Positions 1 through 8,059 of a stretch of 64,000 nucleotides of DNA are shown one piece after another; the first letter of the stretch is position 1; every line of letters starts with the position of its first letter. The notes under the pieces are model-generated. The model worked only from the letters and a program-made list of their open reading frames with translations. It was not told the DNA's origin and searched no databases. Source of the stretch: Pseudoalteromonas sp. FUC4 (GTDB lineage Bacteria > Pseudomonadota > Gammaproteobacteria > Enterobacterales > Alteromonadaceae). The stretch is taken from the NCBI RefSeq assembly GCF_008370255.1, contig NZ_SEUI01000002.1:320266-384265 (forward strand), read 5' to 3'. The position numbers and the translations under genes are program-made.

Positions 1-996
1 GGGCTTGGTGGCATATCGGGCGTGCATCCAAACTTTGTAGGTATGCTAGGCATGCACGGCACACTTGAAGCTAATAAAGCAATGGCTAATGCCGATGTGA
101 TTTTAGCACTCGGTGCACGCTTTGATGACCGTGTTACAAATAACGTTAAAAAGTTTTGTCCTAATGCCACCATTGTTCATGTTGATGTTGACCCAACTTC
201 TATTTCAAAAACAATTAAAGCGCACATTCCGGTGGTTGGTTGCTTAGCCACGGTACTAGAACAACTGCAAGCTGGCATTGATAAAAGTCCTATTAAAATT
301 GATCGCAGCGCACAAGAAGACTGGTGGCGTCAAATTATCAGTTGGCGTGAACAAAAATGTTTAAGCTACAACACGACTGAAGACGAAAAAATTAAACCAC
401 AAGCTGTAATTGAGGCGGTTTACAAAGCAACAAACGGTGATGCTTATGTCAGCTCAGACGTTGGTCAACACCAAATGTTTGCAGCGCAGTATTATCCATT
501 TAAACATCCTCGACAATGGATCAACTCAGGCGGGCTAGGCACTATGGGCTTTGGTTTACCTGCCGCTATGGGCGTAAAGCTTGCTTTTCCTGATAAAGAG
601 TCTGTGTGTATTACAGGTGATGGCTCTATTCAAATGAACATTCAAGAGTTATCTACCTGCTTGCAGTACAACTTAGCGGTAAAAGTTGTATCTCTAAATA
701 ACCGCTCTTTAGGTATGGTACGCCAATGGCAAGACATGGTTTATGGCGGACGTCATTCATCATCTTACATGGACTCACTGCCTGATTTTATTAAGTTAGT
801 TGAAAGCTATGGGCATGTCGGCATACAAGTAAACACACTAGATGAATTACAACCGGCTATAGATAAAGCAATGAGCATTACCGATCGTTTGGTATTTTTA
901 GATATCAACGTTGATGAAAAAGAACATGTATACCCAATGCAAATTAAGTTAGGCGGCATTGATGAGATGTGGTTACGTAAAGGAGTAAAAGCATAA
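1..996 (+). CDS. ilvI: Acetolactate synthase large subunit, 3' part
   Basis: Catalytic subunit of acetohydroxyacid synthase, which joins pyruvate with pyruvate or 2-oxobutyrate in the first common step of valine, leucine and isoleucine synthesis. The gene is cut by the window edge: the frame is open from base 1 ([12 protein letters not shown]...), so the GTG at 22 is an internal valine codon, not the start. About 331 of the usual ~570 residues are present: the end of the middle domain and the whole thiamine-diphosphate domain, with the GDG...N binding motif (GDGSIQMN) and the [12 protein letters not shown] segment typical of AHAS large subunits. Its TAA overlaps the ATG of ilvH (TAATG), so the two are translationally coupled. 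IlvI is preferred over IlvB/IlvG because of the adjacent long ilvH-type small subunit. Confidence 0.93.
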   Translation, partial: GLGGISGVHPNFVGMLGMHGTLEANKAMANADVILALGARFDDRVTNNVKKFCPNATIVHVDVDPTSISKTIKAHIPVVGCLATVLEQLQAGIDKSPIKIDRSAQEDWWRQIISWREQKCLSYNTTEDEKIKPQAVIEAVYKATNGDAYVSSDVGQHQMFAAQYYPFKHPRQWINSGGLGTMGFGLPAAMGVKLAFPDKESVCITGDGSIQMNIQELSTCLQYNLAVKVVSLNNRSLGMVRQWQDMVYGGRHSSSYMDSLPDFIKLVESYGHVGIQVNTLDELQPAIDKAMSITDRLVFLDINVDEKEHVYPMQIKLGGIDEMWLRKGVKA

Positions 997-1493
997 TGCG
1001 TCGTATTTTATCTATTCTATTAGAAAACGAACCAGGTGCCCTATCGCGTATTGTCGGGCTTTTTTCACAGCGAGCATACAACATCGACAGTCTCACTGTA
1101 GGCACAACTGACGATCAATCATTGTCGCGTATTACTATTACTACTATGGGTGATGACAGAGTCGTTGAGCAAATTACTAAACAGGTTAATAAACTTGTAG
1201 ATGTGCTTAAAATTATCGATTTAACAGAAATGAGCCATATTGAACGTGAACTATTACTTGTTAAGGTATTTGCTAAAGACGAGACGACTCGTGCAGCCGT
1301 TACGCGTGTCGTTGATGTGTTTCAAGGTGCTATTTTAGATATGGGCCGACAAAGCTACAGCCTACAATTAGTTAGCAGTACAGACAAAATAGAATCGTTT
1401 TTAGACACTCTTCGTCACGAAACAGATATTATTGAAGTTGTACGCTCAGGTGCAGTTGGCATTGGCCGAGGCGATAAAGCGCTAAAAGCATAA
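996..1493 (+). CDS. ilvH: Acetolactate synthase small (regulatory) subunit
   Basis: Regulatory subunit of acetohydroxyacid synthase that activates the large subunit and confers valine feedback inhibition. 165 residues, the normal IlvH length (IlvN and IlvM are shorter). The N-terminal ACT domain is clear ([16 protein letters not shown], then SQRAYNIDSLTVG), followed by the C-terminal ACT-like domain ending near residue 160. The ATG overlaps the ilvI stop by one base, and AGGAG within the last ilvI codons serves as its ribosome binding site. The pair ends at two consecutive hairpins before hupB. Confidence 0.95.
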   Translation: MRRILSILLENEPGALSRIVGLFSQRAYNIDSLTVGTTDDQSLSRITITTMGDDRVVEQITKQVNKLVDVLKIIDLTEMSHIERELLLVKVFAKDETTRAAVTRVVDVFQGAILDMGRQSYSLQLVSSTDKIESFLDTLRHETDIIEVVRSGAVGIGRGDKALKA

Positions 1494-1505
1494 GTTTCGT
1501 CTATT

Positions 1506-1530
1506 AAAGCCGTTATATAGCGGCTTTTTA
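1506..1530 (+). terminator. Rho-independent terminator of ilvIH
   Basis: AAAGCCG at 1506-1512 pairs with CGGCTTT at 1521-1527 around a short A/T loop, with the T run continuing to 1529. It lies 13 bases after the ilvH stop. Confidence 0.75.
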
Positions 1531-1535
1531 AACAT

Positions 1536-1564
1536 AAAAAAAAGAGCTAAATAGCTCTTTTTTT
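1536..1564. terminator. Bidirectional terminator between ilvH and hupB
   Basis: A run of A leads into GAGCT, the loop AAAT, then AGCTC and a run of T. The symmetric A/T tails let it end transcription of ilvIH (plus) and of hupB (minus, stop at 1585). Confidence 0.85.
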
Positions 1565-1584
1565 AATTTAATTTGTTAAACCGA

Positions 1585-1860
1585 TTAAAGGTTTACTTGG
1601 TCTTTAAGACCTTTACCTGGTTTAAAGCTTGGGATAGTTGCCGCTGCGATTTGGATCTCAGCACCCGTTTGTGGGTTACGGCCAGTGCGAGCTGCACGTT
1701 CTTTTACTGAGAAAGTACCAAAACCAACTAATGCTACTGAATCACCTTCTTTTAAAGAAGAAGTTACAGCACCTGTAAACGCGTCAAGAGCACGAGTAGC
1801 AGCGGCTTTAGAGATTTCTGCATCAGTAGCAATTTTTTCAACTAATTGAGCTTTATTCAT
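1585..1860 (-). CDS. hupB: DNA-binding protein HU-beta
   Basis: Small histone-like nucleoid protein that binds and bends DNA as a dimer. The 91-residue product starts [11 protein letters not shown] and carries the HU signature [21 protein letters not shown] with the beta-arm after it. VALVGFGTF and [13 protein letters not shown] match the HU-beta type better than HU-alpha. A longer frame reaches 1944, but its 28 extra residues have no family counterpart. The ATG at 1860 follows AGGAA at a suitable distance and gives the standard HU length, so that start was chosen. It is monocistronic and ends at the shared terminator near 1550. Confidence 0.93.
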   Translation of the reverse strand: MNKAQLVEKIATDAEISKAAATRALDAFTGAVTSSLKEGDSVALVGFGTFSVKERAARTGRNPQTGAEIQIAAATIPSFKPGKGLKDQVNL

Positions 1861-2070
1861 TGTTAGATTCCTATTCGTTATTATTTTGCCTTCGCAAAAC
1901 CTATCTTTATGCATTTTTAAAGAGTTAGCAACAGCAAATTGCATTTTTTGCTTAAATTCTTAAAAAATGAGTAAAATTTAAATAATTCTCGGTAAAATAC
2001 AGCGTGTTGGGTTAACAAAGACTTAATTTGAGTACAATTTTGGTGCAAGTTAAGCAACTGGGTAAATAAA

Positions 2071-2610
2071 CTATATTTTCTCGATAACTAAGGTCACTTC
2101 CCCGACCTCGACACCAAACTTAACAATAGATGTGCGGTTTATCAAGCGCGATTGTGTAACCAAGTACATCCAATCGTCAAAATTCACTTCTAAAGTACTG
2201 CCGTCATATGGAAGTGCTACGTCGTAATTCCAATGAAATACGCTACCATCACTTTTACCTTTTGCCGTACCTATAACATCGGCCGCGGTACCCGTTAAAC
2301 TATTGTCGTTATTTAGCGTTATTTTCCAAATACGCTTTTGAGTTTCGCCATCGTCGTAAACAAAATCTTCTTCGATAACGCCCTCATTACCATCCCAAGT
2401 CGCATTCATGTCTACGACAAGCTTTCGGGTCAGTTCGCCTTTAAAGTCTTGTACAACACCATAGGCTTTCAATTCTCCGCTAAAAAAGGTTTTAAAATCG
2501 AAATTTGGCGATGTATTTTTATAATGTTCAACATTTGGTGCCGAACAACTAATTAACAGCACAGCAAATAAGCATATAACCACTGTTTTAAACGTGTTTA
2601 ATACATTCAT
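2071..2610 (-). CDS. DUF3833 family lipoprotein
   Basis: Last gene of the sigma-ChrR operon. 179 residues with a lipoprotein signal: a hydrophobic stretch at residues 9-21 ending in LISC, so Cys22 is the likely lipidated residue. The remainder resembles the DUF3833 family (EHY...SPNFDFKTFFSGELKAYGVVQDF and the ...GTAKGKSDGSVFHWNYDV segment), a beta-rich periplasmic family of unknown biochemical role that often lies beside chalcone-isomerase-like and lipid-modification genes. It starts one base after the upstream stop, with GGGAA before the ATG. Function is not known; a role in envelope lipid handling is inferred only from context. Confidence 0.82.
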   Translation of the reverse strand: MNVLNTFKTVVICLFAVLLISCSAPNVEHYKNTSPNFDFKTFFSGELKAYGVVQDFKGELTRKLVVDMNATWDGNEGVIEEDFVYDDGETQKRIWKITLNNDNSLTGTAADVIGTAKGKSDGSVFHWNYDVALPYDGSTLEVNFDDWMYLVTQSRLINRTSIVKFGVEVGEVTLVIEKI

Positions 2611-2611
2611 A

Positions 2612-3100
2612 TTAATTCCCTAATAGTTGCTTTCGTAGTTTTGGTTCAGAGGTTTTCTCATCTAGCCAAATGGCTAAAAAATCGCTCGAAAATTGAAGTT
2701 CATTAATTTCACCAATTTTTTCATCATTATGATAAAAAGTGCTCATACCCTGCTCAGTTGTGATTAACGTCAGCGAATCACCTTGTTTAATATCAGGCCA
2801 AATAGACAATAATTTGCTGTCATATTTACCAGCTAACTCTGTTTTTCCAATATATTCCCACTGCTCATTAGTTGCTTTCACTATTTCTTTAGCATCAAAG
2901 TCTCGTAAGTAGGTGAGTTTAAATTTAACAGGATGCGTTCCTTCACTGTAATTACCGGAAGGGGTAAATAGCACAGCGTCATATACATCCCAAAATAAAT
3001 ACTCCATTCGCGCCTCACCCACTTTACTAAATTGTGTGTTGGCTAAAACAATTGAAGTTGTAAGCAAATAAAAAGTAACTGCCTTCAGTAAAAATTTCAA
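2612..3100 (-). CDS. Chalcone isomerase-like periplasmic protein
   Basis: 162 residues with an N-terminal signal peptide (about residues 1-20, cleavage after VLANT or nearby). The mature part has the bacterial chalcone-isomerase-like fold signature: the GEARMEYLFWDVYDAVLFTP opening, then FKLTYLRDFDAKEIVKAT and ITTEQGMSTFYHND. Bacterial members lack demonstrated chalcone isomerase activity; fatty-acid binding is known for related plant proteins. The start codon is TTG preceded by GGGAG six bases away. It is followed after one base by the DUF3833 lipoprotein gene. The 61-base gap to the upstream gene is the largest in the operon. Confidence 0.8.
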   Translation of the reverse strand: MKFLLKAVTFYLLTTSIVLANTQFSKVGEARMEYLFWDVYDAVLFTPSGNYSEGTHPVKFKLTYLRDFDAKEIVKATNEQWEYIGKTELAGKYDSKLLSIWPDIKQGDSLTLITTEQGMSTFYHNDEKIGEINELQFSSDFLAIWLDEKTSEPKLRKQLLGN

Positions 3101-3161
3101 AATGAGCTCCCTTTGAATAAGTGAGTAGTGGTACGAAATGAAAATTATTGCCGATCAGCGG

Positions 3162-3656
3162 TTAATAAATAACTTTATTTTTTTGGTTTATAAAAAGGAT
3201 AGCGGTAAACACTGCAGACCAAAGTACGCCGTAAAAAAGCCAAAATTGCCATAAAGGTAATCCAAGGCTTATTACTTCAAAACGAGCACCGGCCCAATAA
3301 CTTGCAGGCGCAAAAGCCATGCACACTAAAAAGGCCTGCCAAAGCTTTAATTTACTCAAAAATACCATTGAGGTATTTAAAGAAAGTAATAATGCAGCCC
3401 ATAAAAAAACAAGCCATAGGGGGAAGGGATAAACTTTAAATTCTAACAAGCCTAACTTTACAGCTATAAATTCTAACAACAGAGCTAAAGGTAGCGCTTT
3501 GACTAGCAGTAAGGTGTCTTGCTTTTTTTGCTTTGACAACCAAAACATTAAAACAATAATTAATCCGCTAAAAAGTAGCGAATCAGCTTCAAGCAGCAGT
3601 GATAAAAACCACACTGCTTGAAAAAAAACAAAATTAGTAATTGAGCGCAATATCAT
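3162..3656 (-). CDS. DUF2878 family membrane protein
   Basis: 164-residue integral membrane protein with roughly five to six hydrophobic segments and almost no soluble part. The sequence resembles DUF2878 (FFQAVWFLSLL..., APASYWAGARFEVISLGLPLW). The first 23 bases overlap the end of cfa in another frame, so translation is probably coupled. Biochemical function is unknown. The family is repeatedly found with Cfa-like methyltransferase, DUF1365 and flavin oxidoreductase genes, as here, which suggests a role in the same membrane lipid pathway. Confidence 0.78.
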   Translation of the reverse strand: MILRSITNFVFFQAVWFLSLLLEADSLLFSGLIIVLMFWLSKQKKQDTLLLVKALPLALLLEFIAVKLGLLEFKVYPFPLWLVFLWAALLLSLNTSMVFLSKLKLWQAFLVCMAFAPASYWAGARFEVISLGLPLWQFWLFYGVLWSAVFTAILFINQKNKVIY

Positions 3657-4896
3657 CGTTATCGCTAATAAAACGTGGTTTACGCGCCATTAAATGTACC
3701 GTACTTGTTGCTCTAGCTCTAAACGCGCCTTCGCAATAAGCAAAATAAAACAACCATAAACGATAAAAACGTTCATCAAATTTAGAGCGATCTAAATCAG
3801 GCCAGCTTTTTATAAAACGACTTCGCCAATCAGCCAATGTTCGCGCATAGTGTGCGCCAATATCATTAACAGTATGAATTACCATGTCAGTATTATTTTT
3901 AATCTGTTCACTCATTTCGTTAAGCGATGGCAAACACCCACCTGGAAAAATATACTGCTGGATAAAGTCAGAGTTTTTTAAGTAATGCTTATAACGCTGA
4001 TCGCCAATAGTAATTGCTTGTATGAGCATGGCACCGTCATCTTTTAACAGTTCACCACATTGGGTAAAAAAGCTAGGTAAGTACTCATGGCCCACCGCTT
4101 CTATCATTTCGATAGAAACAAGCTTGTCGTATTTTCCTTTTAGTAGTCTGTAATCGAGCTTGAGTAATGTTATTTTACTTTCAAGACCAAGTTCAACAAT
4201 TTTGCTGGCTACATAATCATATTGCTCATCAGATATGGTTGTAGTTGTTACATGGCAATCGTAATGTGTGGCTGCATATATAGCAAAAGCCCCCCACCCT
4301 GTACCAATTTCAATTACTGAATCATTTTCTTGAAGCTCAACCTGCTCACAAATGCGTTTCAGCTTGTATTGTTGAGCCTCTTCAAGTGTCGCTTCTTTTG
4401 TAGGATATACAGCACTTGAGTAGAGCATTTCTTTACTCAAAAATGATTCGTAAAGATCATTACCTAAATCATAATGAGCAACGATGTTTTTCTTAGAACC
4501 CGATTCAGAATTTTTGTTTTTTATATGATTAAACCGATGTGCGATATTACTAAAAAATGCGAATTTCTTTTCAAACTCATCAAGTTGCTTCTCATTTATA
4601 GCAAATATCTCAATGAAAGAGGTTAAATTGTCACAAGACCAATGCCCCAAAATATACGCTTCACCAGCGCCAACGCTACCAGATAATGCAAATGCTTTAT
4701 ACATAGCTTTATCGTTTACTATAATTGTTGCTTTTAGAACTGAAGATGAGTCACCAAAAGCTGTACGCTCATTTGCATCAATTAAAATTATTTGGCCTGT
4801 TTCAATTGACGAAAAGGCTTTAGTCACTAATTTTTTATATATGTTAGTTAACCAATTTGTGCTTTGTTCGCAGTTTAAGCTCGACACTTTATCCAT
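3634..4896 (-). CDS. cfa: Cyclopropane-fatty-acyl-phospholipid synthase family methyltransferase
   Basis: S-adenosylmethionine-dependent enzyme of the mycolic acid/Cfa family that transfers a methylene or methyl group to double bonds of membrane phospholipid acyl chains. 420 residues, close to the usual length. The N-terminal domain is followed by YDLGNDLYESFLS, the SAM-binding VIEIGTGWGAFAIYAA motif, the EMIEAVGHEY segment and the C-terminal WLFYFAYCEGAFRAR motif, all standard for the family. It sits between DUF1365 (37-base gap) and DUF2878 (overlap). In Rhodobacter a Cfa-like gene in a similar sigma-E/ChrR regulon methylates fatty acids toward furan fatty acids, so plain cyclopropanation is likely but not certain. 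Confidence 0.9.
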   Translation of the reverse strand: MDKVSSLNCEQSTNWLTNIYKKLVTKAFSSIETGQIILIDANERTAFGDSSSVLKATIIVNDKAMYKAFALSGSVGAGEAYILGHWSCDNLTSFIEIFAINEKQLDEFEKKFAFFSNIAHRFNHIKNKNSESGSKKNIVAHYDLGNDLYESFLSKEMLYSSAVYPTKEATLEEAQQYKLKRICEQVELQENDSVIEIGTGWGAFAIYAATHYDCHVTTTTISDEQYDYVASKIVELGLESKITLLKLDYRLLKGKYDKLVSIEMIEAVGHEYLPSFFTQCGELLKDDGAMLIQAITIGDQRYKHYLKNSDFIQQYIFPGGCLPSLNEMSEQIKNNTDMVIHTVNDIGAHYARTLADWRSRFIKSWPDLDRSKFDERFYRLWLFYFAYCEGAFRARATSTVHLMARKPRFISDNDDIALNY

Positions 4897-4933
4897 TGAA
4901 ATACCTATTAATTGTCCTGACTATCTATGCGCT

Positions 4934-5671
4934 TTATGGCTTGCCTGAGTGGCCTAAAAAAGGAACTCGTTTAATAAACAACTTTAACGCTTGATAATAA
5001 ATACCTTTGAAAATAGACCATGTCATGGCCGGAAAACGTTTAAATAACTTATTAACTTCTTCTTTAGTAAGTTCTTTACGTTTTAGGCGAAGTGTAGCAT
5101 CAAATAACAGCTCTTCATTTCGCTTATTTTCAATGTGTATCAATGTTTTATCAGACGACTGCTTAACATGCCAATGATAGTTCATGTCTAGATTCATGAA
5201 AGGTGATACGGAAAAAACCTTTTTAAAGTTCACTTTTTTTTCTAAAGGGACCAAATAATAATGACGTTCGTTCCATGGTGTATTACTTACTTCAGCAATC
5301 ATGTATTTAAAACGAGTGTCGTTATGTCCAAAAAAGTAAAAATTAACAGGACTGAAATACACACCAAAACAACGAAGTTGCCCAAGCATGTATATATGAG
5401 TAAAGGTTTCAGTAATACCTAAATTGGCAAGTTGTTCATGCGCACGCTCAATAAGAGGCAGCTTAGCAAGTTGTGAGGTACCTGTAAGATAATCAGTTTC
5501 ATTAAATTTTAACGCTTTTAAACCTGATGTACCTATGTGTTTATGCACACCATTCAATTGGTTGGGATTATTTAAATCTACCCACATCATATACAAAGGG
5601 TAACTAAAGCGATGTCCTTTAACAGCAAAACGGCGATGTTTAACATCGCCTAAATACACTGCACTAGTCAA
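4934..5671 (-). CDS. DUF1365 family protein
   Basis: About 245 residues of the DUF1365 family: the SAVYLGDVKHRRF start, HRFSYPLYMMWVDL, the conserved FSPVNFYFFGH, NTPWNERHYYLVP and FKKVFSVSPFMNLDMNYHW blocks are all present. No catalytic role has been established; the family almost always accompanies an FAD-dependent oxidoreductase and a Cfa-like methyltransferase. The longest frame begins at a TTG at 5683. The TTG at 5671 is preferred because it has GGGG six bases upstream and gives the family-like N-terminus MTSAVYLG; both starts overlap the end of the preceding gene. The exact start is uncertain. Confidence 0.82.
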   Translation of the reverse strand: MTSAVYLGDVKHRRFAVKGHRFSYPLYMMWVDLNNPNQLNGVHKHIGTSGLKALKFNETDYLTGTSQLAKLPLIERAHEQLANLGITETFTHIYMLGQLRCFGVYFSPVNFYFFGHNDTRFKYMIAEVSNTPWNERHYYLVPLEKKVNFKKVFSVSPFMNLDMNYHWHVKQSSDKTLIHIENKRNEELLFDATLRLKRKELTKEEVNKLFKRFPAMTWSIFKGIYYQALKLFIKRVPFLGHSGKP

Positions 5672-6920
5672 ATTCGACCCCAAGTTGCTTGGCTACATCT
5701 ACACCACTGTGTACGCCATCTTCATGAAAACCATTGTACCAATAAGCGCCACAAAAGTAACTGTTGTTGTGTCCATCAATACTGTGTTTAAGTTTTTGAG
5801 CCGCAATAGACTCTTGGTTAAATACAGGGTGATGATACGTAAACTCGCGCAAAATTTTACTTTGGCTTATCCCTTCAAGATGGTTAAGCGTTACACAAAA
5901 CTGTGTATCCGATTGTATACCTTGCAAAATATTCATTTGATAAGTAACAACAGCGGCTTTATCTGTGTTGTTATTAAGTAGGTAATTCCAGCTTGCCCAT
6001 GCCGCTTTTCTATCTGGTAAAAGGTTTGTATCGGTGTGCAGCACAACTGAATTCTCAGTGTAAGCTATTGCACCCAATACTGACTTTTCTTGCTCAGTAG
6101 CATCACCCAGTAGTTCAAGCGCCTGATCTGAATGACAAGCAAATATTACTTTATCAAATTTGCTTTGCTCACCATTGGCAAACTCTATTGTTACTTCATC
6201 ATTTTGACGTGTAACTGATTTAATATTTGTGTTGAGGTTGATTTTATCGGCAAAACCTCTGATCAGTGGCTTAATGTACTGACGAGATCCACCCGGTATT
6301 ACGTACCACTGTGGTCTATTGGTTACATCTAAAAGCCCATGATTAAAGAAAAACTTAACAAAAAACTCAACGCCTACGTTTTCCATTTCTTTAATACTGG
6401 TAGACCAAATAGCCGCGCCCATAGGAAGAATATAATGATATTTAAAGAAGTCATTAAACTGGTTATCGTTAAGCAATTGCCCTAATGATTGATCAGACTG
6501 GTAATCACTTTTTTCATGCATTGCTTTGCACAGTTTATTAAACCTAACAATGTCGTACAATAATCGCCAAAACTTAGGTCTAAAAATATTACGACGCTGT
6601 GCAAATAAGCTTGTAAACGTATGGCCATTGTATTCAAAACCAGTGGCTTCGTTGTGCACACTAAAGCTCATCTCGGTTGTTTGTTTATCAATACCAATGC
6701 GCGAAAGTAGCTTTTCAAAATATGGGTAAGTTCGGTCATTAAATACAATAAAGCCTGTGTCTATTGCGTATTTGATGCCGCACACATCAACATCAACCGT
6801 TGCAGTGTGACCACCTATGTAATCATTTTTTTCGAATACGGTTACATCGTAATGTTTGTGAAGCAAATGCCCACATGTTAAACCAGATACACCAGTTCCT
6901 ATTATTGCTATTTTTTTCAA
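5664..6920 (-). CDS. FAD-dependent oxidoreductase (amine oxidase-like fold)
   Basis: 418 residues. The N-terminal dinucleotide-binding motif GTGVSGLTCGHLL is followed by the EKNDYIGGHTATVDVD stretch typical of flavoproteins annotated as amine oxidase or desaturase-like, and the C-terminal FCGAYWYNGFHEDGVHSG closes the FAD site. The family is the constant partner of DUF1365 and Cfa-like enzymes. Relatives in fatty acid methylation pathways reduce or dehydrogenate the methylated acyl chain, so a lipid substrate is inferred. The start codon is TTG, overlapping the SDR stop (TTGA), with AGGA upstream in the SDR coding sequence. Confidence 0.85.
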   Translation of the reverse strand: MKKIAIIGTGVSGLTCGHLLHKHYDVTVFEKNDYIGGHTATVDVDVCGIKYAIDTGFIVFNDRTYPYFEKLLSRIGIDKQTTEMSFSVHNEATGFEYNGHTFTSLFAQRRNIFRPKFWRLLYDIVRFNKLCKAMHEKSDYQSDQSLGQLLNDNQFNDFFKYHYILPMGAAIWSTSIKEMENVGVEFFVKFFFNHGLLDVTNRPQWYVIPGGSRQYIKPLIRGFADKINLNTNIKSVTRQNDEVTIEFANGEQSKFDKVIFACHSDQALELLGDATEQEKSVLGAIAYTENSVVLHTDTNLLPDRKAAWASWNYLLNNNTDKAAVVTYQMNILQGIQSDTQFCVTLNHLEGISQSKILREFTYHHPVFNQESIAAQKLKHSIDGHNNSYFCGAYWYNGFHEDGVHSGVDVAKQLGVEFD

Positions 6921-7627
6921 CGGGCTAATCCTTTTGCGATTTTAAGCCAAATGGGCAGTGGTAAAATGCGTAATGCTTTTAATATAAGTGTAAAACGATA
7001 AGGAAAATGAACGTCTTTGCGACGTTTTTGAATACCTTTAATCATGTAGTCAGCTGCTTTTTCAGCCGTAACGGCCATAGGCATCGGAAAATCATTTTTA
7101 TTAGTAAGTGGCGTTTTTACAAACCCAGGATGAACTAAAGTCACATCAACATCATTTAAATCAACAGCTAAACTTTTTGCTAAGTAACTTACACCCGCTT
7201 TTGATGCACCATAAGCTTCTGAACGAGGTAGCGCAAGATAAGTAACACTTGAGCTAACTAAAACAAGTTGGCCACCTAGATTTATTTTAGGAAGTAACGC
7301 CTCAAGGCAGTACCCCATAGAAAGTAAATTTACGTTTATTACACGCTCAAACAATGCACTATCAAAGTTGCGCGCATCATCTATATATTCACAATTACCC
7401 GCGTTTAAAATAACACGGTCAAAATGAGGAAAGCCAATAGTAGACTCTTTTATATCTTGCAGGTTAGTTGCATCAAATTTACATGCTTGTATGTTGTCGT
7501 ATTTAGCAAGCTCGGCCAGCTTTTCACTATTACGGCCGCAAGCTATAACAGTGTCTCCAAGCTGCGCATATTTAATTGCTAGCTGCTCGCCAATACCTGA
7601 TGTAGCACCCGTTATAAGTGTGATCAT
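6917..7627 (-). CDS. Short-chain dehydrogenase/reductase (SDR)
   Basis: 236-residue NAD(P)-dependent oxidoreductase. The glycine-rich TGATSGIG motif is at residues 6-13, the NAG motif follows, and the catalytic Ser (VLVSSSVTY) and YGASK are present, so the active site is complete. The C-terminal tail (PFRFTLILKALRILPLPIWLKIAKGL) is hydrophobic and basic, suggesting membrane association. It starts two bases after the preceding stop and overlaps the next gene by four. The substrate is unknown; in this operon it may act on an oxidised lipid or aldehyde. Confidence 0.87.
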   Translation of the reverse strand: MITLITGATSGIGEQLAIKYAQLGDTVIACGRNSEKLAELAKYDNIQACKFDATNLQDIKESTIGFPHFDRVILNAGNCEYIDDARNFDSALFERVINVNLLSMGYCLEALLPKINLGGQLVLVSSSVTYLALPRSEAYGASKAGVSYLAKSLAVDLNDVDVTLVHPGFVKTPLTNKNDFPMPMAVTAEKAADYMIKGIQKRRKDVHFPYRFTLILKALRILPLPIWLKIAKGLAR

Positions 7628-7629
7628 AA

Positions 7630-8058
7630 TTAACCTGCCCTTTTATCAATTAGTTTTATAACGCTACCAAGTAAAGGAATATGTTTGTATAACAACTCGC
7701 CCACATTAAAGTAGTCTCTGTGCTTAATAATTTTGCCATCTTTAAAAGTAAGCTTGCTATGACCGTCTACCGAGATAGTTTTACCTGATGAAAGCTTTGG
7801 ATGTGCATAATGCATAGTCCAATAAATAAAAGCATTATTATCACTATTAAACGAATCACTAATATCAAACTGGCAATGCTTAACATTGCTGTATAAGTTA
7901 GCAAAGTACCTGCGCAATTCTATAATGCCGTTAATTTCATGCATCGGGTCTATAAACTGTATGTTGTCACAGTAAATATCACTCAATAAATCAAGATTAG
8001 TGCTATCAAGCTGTTGGTATATTTCAACAAATTTATCTACTGGTAACTGGTTATCCAT
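7630..8058 (-). CDS. NTF2-like (SnoaL-type) family protein
   Basis: 142-residue single-domain protein of the nuclear transport factor 2-like superfamily: FVEIYQQLDSTNLDLLSDIYCDNIQFIDPMHEINGIIELRRYFANLY is the characteristic N-terminal helix and cone, and the later strands include HSKLTFKDGKIIKHRDYFNVGELLY. Such proteins bind or isomerise small hydrophobic molecules; the ligand here is unknown. A longer frame begins at 8109 inside photolyase, but the ATG at 8058 lies one base after the photolyase stop and gives the family N-terminus MDNQLPVDKFVEIYQ, so that start was chosen. Confidence 0.83.
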   Translation of the reverse strand: MDNQLPVDKFVEIYQQLDSTNLDLLSDIYCDNIQFIDPMHEINGIIELRRYFANLYSNVKHCQFDISDSFNSDNNAFIYWTMHYAHPKLSSGKTISVDGHSKLTFKDGKIIKHRDYFNVGELLYKHIPLLGSVIKLIDKRAG

Positions 8059-8059
8059 A

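Noticed and set aside
22..24. GTG as start of the ilvI product
   Set aside because: The frame is open to base 1 with family-consistent residues, so this is an internal Val codon of a truncated gene.
1861..1944. N-terminal extension of HU
   Set aside because: 28 residues with no HU counterpart; the ATG at 1860 has the ribosome binding site.
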